Of a DNA stretch of 25,284 bases, positions 6,140 through 11,610 are shown in pieces. This DNA comes from a virus, in IMG/VR virus record IMGVR_UViG_3300029448_000398, positions 1-25,284 of that record. One strand, 5' to 3'. Below the pieces are notes generated by a model. That model was not told the origin of the DNA and did no database searches. It saw nothing but the letters and a program-made list of their open reading frames with translations. A program made the translations under genes and the position numbers. Each line of letters starts with the position of its first letter. Position 1 is the first letter of the stretch.

Positions 6140-6405
6140 GACCTGAATTTGGAAACTCAAAAATTTTATTAAAGTCAAATGTAACTGTTGAAGATCATGT
6201 GGAAGCTTCTGCATGGTTAAATATAACTGATGAAAGTCTACGATTAAAACTAGTAGAGTATTTTAACAAACCAGAAAGTGAAAAGATAAATGTCGTCTTG
6301 CAAAAAAGAACTGGTGAAGGTTATGAAAAAAAGAAAGTAGCTACATTTAAATTATTTATTAATAAACCAAAAGAGGAAAACAATGATGACGCAGACATTC
6401 TCTAA
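6136..6405 (+). CDS. Small hypothetical protein (89 aa) of the recombination operon
   Basis: A soluble, charged protein with no recognised domain. It contains SAWLNITDESLRLKLVEYFNKPESEKINVVLQ, which looks like alternating helices and strands, and ends in an acidic tail (EENNDDADIL). An acidic tail on a small protein next to an annealing protein resembles phage single-strand-binding proteins, but the evidence is thin. AAGGAG lies 8 bases before the ATG, and the ATG overlaps the preceding stop. Its 3' end overlaps the Xis-like gene by 23 bases. Confidence 0.6.
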   Translation: MRPEFGNSKILLKSNVTVEDHVEASAWLNITDESLRLKLVEYFNKPESEKINVVLQKRTGEGYEKKKVATFKLFINKPKEENNDDADIL

Positions 6406-6604
6406 AGGTTTTTTAACTTCTGCTGAAGCAATTAAAGAATTGTGGAACGAAGAACTTAATGAAACAAATAGAAAAAGATTAAGAAAGTTTATTAATGCAG
6501 GATTTATTAAAGGGTACAGAACTAGTGAAAAAGGTAGATGGTACATCCCAAGATCTGAAATCAACAGGATCAAGGGAAACGAAAATACTTCTATGGGCGA
6601 CTGA
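6383..6604 (+). CDS. Excisionase-like winged-helix protein
   Basis: A 73-aa protein whose layout (FLTSAEAIKELW, then RLRKFINAGFIKGYR, then GRWYIPRSEINRI) is the MerR/Xis-type winged helix: a helix-turn-helix followed by a wing with an aromatic and an IPxSEI ending. With the integrase next door, the likely role is recombination directionality factor, binding attP and favouring excision. GAGGA lies 5 bases before the first ATG; a second ATG follows directly. It is co-transcribed with the recombination genes, so it would be expressed when that operon is on. Confidence 0.66.
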   Translation: MMTQTFSKGFLTSAEAIKELWNEELNETNRKRLRKFINAGFIKGYRTSEKGRWYIPRSEINRIKGNENTSMGD

Positions 6605-6758
6605 AACAGATATCAGTATTCTGATAGATAACAAGCTCCATAAGAAGCCTGTAAATAAACAACAGTTGTTATACCTTGCCCAGATGTTTCTGGACAAGGC
6701 TATCAACTGTGATTTTTATAAGGAGTTCTCTTATACTAAGGATGATTTTAAAGACTAA
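6495..6758 (+). CDS. Hypothetical protein at the end of the rightward operon (start uncertain)
   Basis: Up to 87 aa. The C-terminal half (from about ILLWATETDISILIDNKLHKK to the end) is protein-like and lies outside other genes on this strand; the first 110 bases overlap the Xis-like gene in another frame. ATG at 6495 has no ribosome site. GTG at 6525 has AAAGGG 10 bases upstream and may be the real start. No later ATG, GTG or TTG precedes the likely domain. The stop overlaps the 3' end of the convergent integrase gene by 11 bases. Family not recognised. Confidence 0.5.
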   Translation: MQDLLKGTELVKKVDGTSQDLKSTGSRETKILLWATETDISILIDNKLHKKPVNKQQLLYLAQMFLDKAINCDFYKEFSYTKDDFKD

Positions 6759-7869
6759 ATGCTGCATCAAGTTTTGCTGCATCTTCTGCATTACGCTTTT
6801 TATCATCTAACCAATGACCATAAACTTTTCTAGTCATCTCTATAGATCCATGACCCATAAAGCTAGTTACTTTATGTAGATCATCTCCGTATGTTTGTAA
6901 AAGTATAGAAGCATAGAAGTGTCTAAGGTCATGCCATCTAATTCTAGATACCTGACCTAATAAACAAGCAGCATCTAAATTATCTCTAAGAGTTTGACCA
7001 TATATTCTTTTACCATCTTTACCAACAAATACTAACTCATCATCTTCTGGTCTACCACTAGCCATACGCAGTTCTTTTAACTCCTGAGCTATACTAGGAA
7101 TGAGAGGTACTATTCTCTGACCATTCTTAGTTTTTGTATGTCCGATAGTTCCAAACAATTGTATACTTCTTGATACAGTTATTGTGTTATTATCAAAGTT
7201 AATATCCTTCCAACGTAACTCTCTAAGTTCGCCTTGTCTTAAACCAGTAAATGCAGCAAACTTTATTACAAGTTTATATTCTGGTTTAGCATGGCTGATA
7301 ATCTTTTCTATATTTTCTTTTGATATACGAATAGCTTTGTTATCTTCTGCTCCATGTTTTTGTTTTGGAAACATTGTAGAGCCTATTGCATTTTCATGTG
7401 TCCACTTTCTTTCATAGAAAAAAGTAAATATATTTTTAAAAGAGTAATACAAACCCTTCATTGTTTTATGTGAGATATCCATTGCCAATATCTGTGATAT
7501 TATTTCTTGAGATATAGAAGCAGGACTTCTTGGATGAGTAACTAATTTATCTAGATCCCATTGCTCTATATTTTTACCTTGTACTATAATCTTTGCAAAT
7601 TTCTTAGCAATGTTTTCTTTGTGTGTTAATTCTTGTCTAAGAAACTCTCCTTGTGTGTATCTAGTTTTTTGATAAGCATACCATTCAGCTATACCTTTAG
7701 ATCCTGATACAGTAGTTGGTATGTATTCTTCTTTAAGATGTTGCTGCCATTTTAATTTAGCAAAACTTTCTGCTTCTAACTTTGACTTAAAGGTTTTTCT
7801 TTTACCTCCAACCTTAAACAAATTAACAACGTATGTATTACGATTCTTATTATAGTAAATTTTTAACAT
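6748..7869 (-). CDS. int: Tyrosine recombinase, phage integrase
   Basis: A 373-aa integrase that would join attP to a host attB. An N-terminal arm-binding part (about 1-55, YYNKNRNTYVVNLFKVGGKR) is followed by a core-binding domain (about 60-170) and the catalytic domain. Active-site residues visible are Arg211 (TGLRQGEL), Lys246 (HTKTKNGQR), His313 and Arg316 (HDLRH), His340 (MGHGS) and the nucleophile Tyr350 (VYGHW). The set is complete, so the enzyme should be active. GGAGG lies 5 bases before the ATG. The gene has its own promoter and lies next to the attP-like site, opposite in direction to the Xis-like gene, which suggests separate control of integration and excision. Confidence 0.95.
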   Translation of the reverse strand: MLKIYYNKNRNTYVVNLFKVGGKRKTFKSKLEAESFAKLKWQQHLKEEYIPTTVSGSKGIAEWYAYQKTRYTQGEFLRQELTHKENIAKKFAKIIVQGKNIEQWDLDKLVTHPRSPASISQEIISQILAMDISHKTMKGLYYSFKNIFTFFYERKWTHENAIGSTMFPKQKHGAEDNKAIRISKENIEKIISHAKPEYKLVIKFAAFTGLRQGELRELRWKDINFDNNTITVSRSIQLFGTIGHTKTKNGQRIVPLIPSIAQELKELRMASGRPEDDELVFVGKDGKRIYGQTLRDNLDAACLLGQVSRIRWHDLRHFYASILLQTYGDDLHKVTSFMGHGSIEMTRKVYGHWLDDKKRNAEDAAKLDAAFSL

Positions 7870-7895
7870 TCAGACCTCCAGTTATTGATAGTTAA

Positions 7896-7923
7896 AGTAT
7901 ATAACATTGATAACAGAAGTCAA
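7896..7923 (-). promoter_or_regulatory. Promoter of the integrase gene
   Basis: On the minus strand TTGACT (complement of 7918-7923) and TATACT (complement of 7896-7901) are separated by 16 bases, 27 bases upstream of the integrase ATG. It matches a sigma70-type promoter well. Next to the -35 box lies a perfect palindrome (7925-7943), which could be the site of a regulator. Confidence 0.62.
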
Positions 7924-7924
7924 G

Positions 7925-7943
7925 TACGGGTGTAATACCCGTA
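7925..7943. promoter_or_regulatory. Perfect 7-bp inverted repeat upstream of the integrase promoter
   Basis: TACGGGT, 5 bases, ACCCGTA. It lies 1 base from the -35 box of the integrase promoter and 16 bases from the first attP arm repeat. No T run follows on either strand, so a terminator is unlikely; an operator or a site for an accessory protein is more likely. Confidence 0.5.
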
Positions 7944-7959
7944 GGGGATAGCTTTTAAA

Positions 7960-8190
7960 TTGCATCAAAATTGCATCAAGCACCCTCAAAGGTGCAGAAA
8001 AGCTGGCGTCCCCAACGGGAATCGAAACCGTTTGAAGCAATTTCATAAACCATTGATATTGCTTACTTTTCTAATATTATCAATACCATAGGTTACCATA
8101 GATGCCTTTAGATTACCACAACAATATGATACTTTACCGCATCAAAATTGCATCACAAATTACATCAAAAATTGCATCAAAATTGCATCA
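7960..8190. other. attP: attP-like phage attachment site (core plus two arms)
   Basis: The 325 bases between the integrase gene and the late genes contain no ORF. They hold TTGCATCA-type repeats in one orientation: two on the left (7960, 7971) and five on the right (8137, 8148, 8160, 8172, 8183; the first is CCGCATCA and the third TTACATCA). The 11-12 base spacing equals one helical turn. Between the arms lies a fragment of a tRNA 3' end. This is the structure of a P-arm, core and P'-arm site for a tyrosine integrase. Crossover position and use are inferred. Confidence 0.75.
8004..8029 (-). other. tRNA 3'-end fragment, probable att core
   Basis: On the minus strand this reads as a T-arm (TTCGATT loop) followed by CCCGT, a GGGGAC acceptor strand, G as discriminator and CCA. 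The acceptor and discriminator fit tRNA-Glu (which starts GTCCCC in E. coli). No D-arm or anticodon arm can be found upstream, so this is not a complete tRNA gene; it is the piece a phage carries to restore a host tRNA 3' end on integration. One base pair of the T stem is mismatched. Confidence 0.72.
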
Positions 8191-8194
8191 CTTT

Positions 8195-8470
8195 TTAACA
8201 TTTCCATCTTCTCCTTGCTTGTCTCAAACGTGAGTTAGGGTTCTTTGCTGCCTTCGGAAACTTCTTCATTTGTCCTGCACTTCTAGCACAAAAAGACTTT
8301 CTTCTTTTAGCAGCTTTACTTCCCGGCTTTACTTTACCAGTAACAGCAGTTTTAAGTTTAGATCCGGGGTTCTCTCTTCTGTATCTAGCTACACCTGCTT
8401 TGGTCATACCTGCACCAGACTTTGTAGATCTAAAATACTTTTTAGTTTTAGGTGGTTGCTTCTCAGCCAT
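8195..8470 (-). CDS. Small basic phage protein, DUF6321-like
   Basis: A 91-aa very basic protein. The blocks GAGMTKAGVARYRRENPGSK, LKTAVTGKVKPGSKAAKRRK and SFCARSAGQMKKF, with the ending RLRQARRRWKC, match a family I recall from marine phages as DUF6321. The function is unknown; the charge suggests DNA binding or packaging within the virion. It is the last gene of the late operon, directly before attP. Its ATG overlaps the stop of the preceding 47-aa gene (TAATG). Confidence 0.78.
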   Translation of the reverse strand: MAEKQPPKTKKYFRSTKSGAGMTKAGVARYRRENPGSKLKTAVTGKVKPGSKAAKRRKSFCARSAGQMKKFPKAAKNPNSRLRQARRRWKC

Positions 8471-8613
8471 TACTTTTTCTTCTTTTTCTTTTTAGGAAAA
8501 CCAGCTTTCATATTTGCGTATGCCTTTGGACTGATAGTTGATTTCTTTTTGCTACGTGATATTCCTTTTTTCTTTCTTGCATTTATGTTTGCGTATAATC
8601 CTCTTTTAACCAT
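8470..8613 (-). CDS. Tiny Lys-rich phage protein (47 aa)
   Basis: It begins MVKRGLYANINARKKKGISR, continues with STISPKAYANMKAGFP and ends in seven Lys. I recall near-identical small proteins from marine podoviruses, all of unknown function. The net charge is strongly positive, which suggests DNA or RNA binding. The ATG overlaps the stop of the 46-aa gene before it, its own stop overlaps the next ATG (TAATG in both cases), and GGGAGG lies 5 bases before the ATG. Too regular to be a chance ORF. Confidence 0.78.
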   Translation of the reverse strand: MVKRGLYANINARKKKGISRSKKKSTISPKAYANMKAGFPKKKKKKK

Positions 8614-8753
8614 TATGCCCTCCCCATTTTCTTTTTCTTTTTAGATGCAATTATTTTTTTCTTTAATGCAGTTGGTAAAGTTTTTTGCTTACCCTTCAAA
8701 GCACCATTCATAGTTTTCTTCATTCCTTTTTTCTTTCCGTAATGTCCGGGCAT
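8613..8753 (-). CDS. Tiny Lys-rich phage protein (46 aa)
   Basis: It begins MPGHYGKKKGMKKTMNGALK and contains QKTLPTALKKKIIASKKKKK. The LPxxLKKKI block recurs in small phage proteins I have seen, function unknown. It starts 1 base after the lysozyme stop, with AGGAG 6 bases before the ATG, and its stop overlaps the next ATG. It forms a translationally coupled set with the 47-aa and 91-aa basic proteins. Confidence 0.75.
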   Translation of the reverse strand: MPGHYGKKKGMKKTMNGALKGKQKTLPTALKKKIIASKKKKKMGRA

Positions 8754-8754
8754 A

Positions 8755-9201
8755 TTATTCTCCTTTGCTATAATTGTTAAAAACTTCTGCTACTCTCTCA
8801 CAACGATTTGGAGTTTGATGGAACCATCGTGAATTTTTGCACTCCGCTGCGGCCATTGCATACCTTCCATTCTCGATATGATCTAATGTTTTTTTAAACT
8901 GTAATAACTTTGGCACGCCTAATTGATATGCCATATTTGCTAATGCTATTTTAATTGGTTCTGGTTGTTCTTTATACCAAGGTATCCTGTTATATATTTC
9001 TACCATTAAATTATCTACAGTAGTTCGTAACAACATATCTGCTTGTGCTTCTGTTAAACCACCACCGGAAACATCAGGATCTATCAATAGGCCATAACCA
9101 ATAGTTAATTTACCTTCACTACATTTATAGGGTATGTGTTTACCATCTTTAAGTTTACTTCCTTCTTCTCTCTTTAATACTTTTTTTAATTCTTCTATCA
9201 T
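8755..9201 (-). CDS. Endolysin, T4-type lysozyme (glycoside hydrolase 24)
   Basis: A 148-aa muramidase that would cut peptidoglycan at lysis. Glu13 (REEG) is the catalytic acid and LTIGYG (32-37) carries the catalytic Thr33. The position of the T4 catalytic Asp20 is Cys27 (YKCSEG), so the triad is Glu-Cys-Thr, as in many phage lysozymes of this family. The rest (IKIALANMAYQLGVPKLLQF, then NSRWFHQTPNRCERVAEVF) is the usual helical lobe. No signal peptide or anchor segment is seen, so export must rely on the holin. AGGAG lies 6 bases before the ATG. The 5' end overlaps the nuclease gene by 47 bases. Confidence 0.9.
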   Translation of the reverse strand: MIEELKKVLKREEGSKLKDGKHIPYKCSEGKLTIGYGLLIDPDVSGGGLTEAQADMLLRTTVDNLMVEIYNRIPWYKEQPEPIKIALANMAYQLGVPKLLQFKKTLDHIENGRYAMAAAECKNSRWFHQTPNRCERVAEVFNNYSKGE

Positions 9202-9664
9202 TTTTGCTCCTATATATTGATTGTGTTAAAGATACTTTTTCTATATATAAATCTGTAAATTCTTGAACAGGTATTTTAATAGATTTGCGTGGACTAAAAT
9301 CTTGTATATGTTTGAACATTACTTTTTCGTAAGGCATAGCTACAAATGCAACGATGTCATAATCTTTTATACTAGGTATTTTTTTATCTTTTCCCTTACC
9401 TAAACTAAATTCAAAAAACTGATAAGTACTATCTGGTTTAAGTCTATTATCTCTACTTATTTTAAAAGTAGTTTTGACTTGTATCCTAAAAACTTTTTCT
9501 GTGTTTTCTTCAAAAGCTACTATATCTTTACCATCAGCATCTACAAGGTAGGCTGCATATCCAAACTTTCTTAAAACATACAGAACTAAAGCTTCACCTA
9601 TATAACCTTGTTTTTTATTTTGATTACTTTTTACCAATGAATTTAGATATAGAACGCAACCCAA
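9155..9664 (-). CDS. PD-(D/E)XK endonuclease-like protein between holin and lysozyme
   Basis: Up to 169 aa. GYIGEALVLYVL (20-31), GKDIVAF (45-51, Asp47) and IQVKTT (61-66, Gln62 and Lys64) form the metal and catalytic pattern E...D...(E/Q)xK of small PD-(D/E)XK endonucleases, such as archaeal Holliday junction resolvases and I-Ssp6803I-type homing enzymes. The C-terminus is a Lys/Arg-rich tail (about 150-169), likely DNA-contacting. There is no ATG: the first in-frame start is TTG at 9662-9664, and TTG at 9635-9637 is another option; neither has a good ribosome site. It overlaps the holin gene by 41 bases and the lysozyme gene by 47. Its job in the lysis cassette is unclear. Confidence 0.7.
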   Translation of the reverse strand: MGCVLYLNSLVKSNQNKKQGYIGEALVLYVLRKFGYAAYLVDADGKDIVAFEENTEKVFRIQVKTTFKISRDNRLKPDSTYQFFEFSLGKGKDKKIPSIKDYDIVAFVAMPYEKVMFKHIQDFSPRKSIKIPVQEFTDLYIEKVSLTQSIYRSKNDRRIKKSIKERRRK

Positions 9665-9995
9665 ACGATGCTGCGATTGATGCTAGTATTCCATACTTAA
9701 TAAAGTCGGGAGCTTGTTCCAAAAAAGTAAAACCTTTTTGCATAGCTGGTTGCAGAGGTTCTATAAAAGATGCTCCAATTATTAAGATAAAAAAAATTGT
9801 CCATGCTTCGTCTTTCCAGCTATTAGCAGAAGCATCCATTGCCTTCTCTTCCCAATTACCAGTTTGTTCAACTTGTTTTGCTTGAGCTTCTATTTTTGCA
9901 ACTTCAAGTTTTTGTTTTGCTTTTGCTTTCTCTGCTCTGTTCTTTAAAAATGTTGTGGCAATATTTCCTATTGGCCCTAGTAATGCTTGTAACAT
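9624..9995 (-). CDS. Holin, resembling the GTA-type 3TM family
   Basis: A 123-aa membrane protein. A charged N-terminal helix (about 18-50, rich in Ala, Lys and Glu) precedes SWKDEAWTIFFILIIGASF and a hydrophobic segment at about 64-82, then LEQAPDFIKYGILASIAASF with a second segment at about 98-116. The order SWKDE, TM, FxxLExxPxxxKY, TM, GLRS fits the holins of gene-transfer agents and marine phages as I know them. It would open the inner membrane for the lysozyme encoded downstream. The ATG overlaps the stop of the gene before it. Confidence 0.78.
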   Translation of the reverse strand: MLQALLGPIGNIATTFLKNRAEKAKAKQKLEVAKIEAQAKQVEQTGNWEEKAMDASANSWKDEAWTIFFILIIGASFIEPLQPAMQKGFTFLEQAPDFIKYGILASIAASFGLRSISKFIGKK

Positions 9996-10615
9996 TATTC
10001 CTCCTCTATTGTAGTTTCTTCTAAATGTTTAAAGTCTAATTCTCTAACAGTCTCAGCTATCTCAGGCCCTTCATTAACACATATGAAGTAATACTTTTCA
10101 GAAGCTTCTATACTAAACATTGCACAATCATGAGATCTCAAACTTTTAACTTCTAATAAGTACATAAAGAAAATGTAGAATAAATACACTCCTAATAAAC
10201 CAACTAGAGATACAAAAGTATATTCTAATAATTTCTTTCTTTTCTCTTGCTGTTTATAAATCATTTCTTTTCTTTGCTTGCGGATTTTTGCTTGCATTTG
10301 CAAAAGTTCATCCCAAGCTTTTGGCCCATGCGTGAGATTAATCCACGACCTAAGTTCAGACTCCATTTTCTGAGCTTTCTTTTTATATGCAAAAGCATTT
10401 AACGCCTCCTGTTCTATACTTGATCCTGTAAATATTTTTTTAAATATGGGTGGGTTTTTAGACTGTCTTTCTGCTTCGTTAATATCAGATACTGCACCCA
10501 TCCATTTAGACATATCACCATACATAGATTCAATATCTCTACCTACTTCAAACCCTTTTTTGATTGTATTAAAAGCAGCAGTAGCTATTCCAAAAGCTGA
10601 TACTGGATCTATCAT
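9995..10615 (-). CDS. Phage protein with coiled coil and one membrane segment (206 aa)
   Basis: N-terminal Ala/Gly-rich helix (DPVSAFGIATAAFNTIKKGF), then a long charged helical region to about residue 128 (NPPIFKKIF at 54-62; KIRKQRKEMIYKQQEKRKKL near the end), one strongly hydrophobic segment at about 130-153, and a 50-residue acidic C-terminus with two Cys. I recall similar proteins next to holins in marine phages, function unknown. The topology (basic side before, acidic side after the segment) suggests an inner membrane protein that helps lysis, or a minor virion component. AGGTATAAA precedes the ATG. It is followed directly by the holin (1-base overlap). Confidence 0.62.
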   Translation of the reverse strand: MIDPVSAFGIATAAFNTIKKGFEVGRDIESMYGDMSKWMGAVSDINEAERQSKNPPIFKKIFTGSSIEQEALNAFAYKKKAQKMESELRSWINLTHGPKAWDELLQMQAKIRKQRKEMIYKQQEKRKKLLEYTFVSLVGLLGVYLFYIFFMYLLEVKSLRSHDCAMFSIEASEKYYFICVNEGPEIAETVRELDFKHLEETTIEEE

Positions 10616-10641
10616 TTTATACCTATTTTAGTTAAATTAAC

Positions 10642-10659
10642 GAGCCGTTTAAATGGCTC
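10642..10659. repeat. Small hairpin GAGCC/GGCTC in a late-operon gap
   Basis: A 5-bp stem with an 8-base AT-rich loop in the 79-base gap between the coiled-coil protein and the next upstream gene. On the minus strand it is followed by GTTAATTTAA, a poor U tract, so it might be a weak attenuator or RNA processing site for the late transcript rather than a strong terminator. Confidence 0.35.
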
Positions 10660-10670
10660 AGGATGATTCT

Positions 10671-10696
10671 GGAGGTAGTTTAGTACCCCCTTTTTT
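10671..10696 (+). terminator. Rho-independent terminator-like hairpin on the plus strand
   Basis: GGAGGTA (10671-10677), a 6-base loop, then TACCCCC (10684-10690) pair over 7 positions with one mismatch, and six T follow directly. This has the shape of an intrinsic terminator for rightward transcription, although the surrounding genes all run leftward. It could stop antisense transcripts entering the late operon. Confidence 0.42.
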
Positions 10697-10946
10697 ATTG
10701 TTTAATTTTAAGATTATCGATCTTTTCGTTTAATGTTTTTAACTGGTCTATGATCTGTTTTATATCTTGATGAAAATCTATCTTCACATCTTTTAATTCT
10801 GCCTTGGTTGCATAATTCTCTCTTGTATTTACTAATCGCTCTTGTAACTCTTGTACTTTTTTCACGAGAGTAGTAAACATATAAGAGAGCATCCCTATAA
10901 TTACTGATAACAATCCACTCCATATAAATATCGGTTCTATTGTCAT
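10695..10946 (-). CDS. Small membrane-anchored coiled-coil protein (83 aa)
   Basis: One N-terminal hydrophobic segment at about 7-27 (FIWSGLLSVIIGMLSYMFTT) followed by a heptad-rich helix at about 28-82 (VKKVQELQERLV, LKTLNEKIDNLKIK). This layout is like XhlA-type or spanin-like lysis accessory proteins. It is two genes upstream of the holin gene, which fits a lysis role, but no motif fixes it. The ATG overlaps the preceding stop (ATGA). A longer reading frame over the same bases (10714-10998) is a shadow. Confidence 0.6.
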   Translation of the reverse strand: MTIEPIFIWSGLLSVIIGMLSYMFTTLVKKVQELQERLVNTRENYATKAELKDVKIDFHQDIKQIIDQLKTLNEKIDNLKIKQ

Positions 10947-11599
10947 CTGATATAATCTTTAACTGTGTTATCGGAAGTCCATCTATTAATACGAGCAACT
11001 GTATTTACTGATGTAATCTCTCCATCGCTGTCATAATTATATGTATCTTGATAAAGAGATCGAAAGGCTTGCATATTAGCAGCATTATTAATTTCTGTAA
11101 TTATATCATTGCAGTCAGTTCTAATAGCAGAGCAGTAGGTTATGACGCTACTAGGAATCGTTGCACTACTATCCATAGTAACTCTTTGTACTAACCAACC
11201 AAATCTTTTAATTAGATCGTGTGCTGTTCGTTTAGCTTTTTCTTTAGCTTGTGTTTTTAAACCATAATTGATTACTTGGTTTCCATCTATATCTAATATG
11301 TTATTACCATCTTCATCAACAGCATTAGCATCTGCTAGTGCTTTATCTGTTATAGTATATGCAGTAGTTACTTTTTTATTACTAGCACTAAATGTATAAG
11401 TTGGTTGTGATGTATTTTGAAATCTGTCATCACCTTTTGTACCACTATCTTCTACTTGATATATTCCTATTGCATTTAAATCTGCCCAAGACCAAGATGT
11501 AAATATTTTCCTTGAGTGTTGTACATCATTTATTGTTATATTGCGTGGAAAACGTATAATCTCTGCTATACTGTTATCACTATTTATTAAAGCCCACAT
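10943..11599 (-). CDS. Tail-fibre-associated phage protein (218 aa)
   Basis: It begins MWALINSDNSIAEIIRFPRN, then IFTSWSWADLNAIGIYQVED. I recall this opening (MWAL..., W...LxxIGIY) from proteins encoded just downstream of tail fibre genes in marine phages and from tail fibre assembly-like proteins. The middle (about 75-110) is polar, and the C-terminal half (about 115-218) is helical with conserved-looking Trp and Cys. A role in fibre assembly or as a minor tail part is inferred. AGGAGG lies 7 bases before the ATG, one of the strongest ribosome sites in the window. Confidence 0.58.
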   Translation of the reverse strand: MWALINSDNSIAEIIRFPRNITINDVQHSRKIFTSWSWADLNAIGIYQVEDSGTKGDDRFQNTSQPTYTFSASNKKVTTAYTITDKALADANAVDEDGNNILDIDGNQVINYGLKTQAKEKAKRTAHDLIKRFGWLVQRVTMDSSATIPSSVITYCSAIRTDCNDIITEINNAANMQAFRSLYQDTYNYDSDGEITSVNTVARINRWTSDNTVKDYIR

Positions 11600-11610
11600 A
11601 TTATCACCTC

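Noticed and set aside
6757-6790. Additional GCATC attP-arm repeats at the integrase 3' end
   Set aside because: They are Ala codons of the integrase C-terminus (DAAKLDAA) with irregular spacing and no TTGCATCA phasing.
8004-8100. A complete tRNA gene on the minus strand
   Set aside because: Only the T-arm, acceptor strand and CCA are present; no anticodon arm, D-arm or 5' acceptor strand can be found, and the T stem has a mismatch.
10714-10998. Alternative 94-aa minus-strand ORF
   Set aside because: It overlaps the 83-aa membrane coiled-coil gene in another frame, has unstructured Arg-rich content and no ribosome site, whereas the 83-aa ORF is coupled to its upstream neighbour by ATGA.
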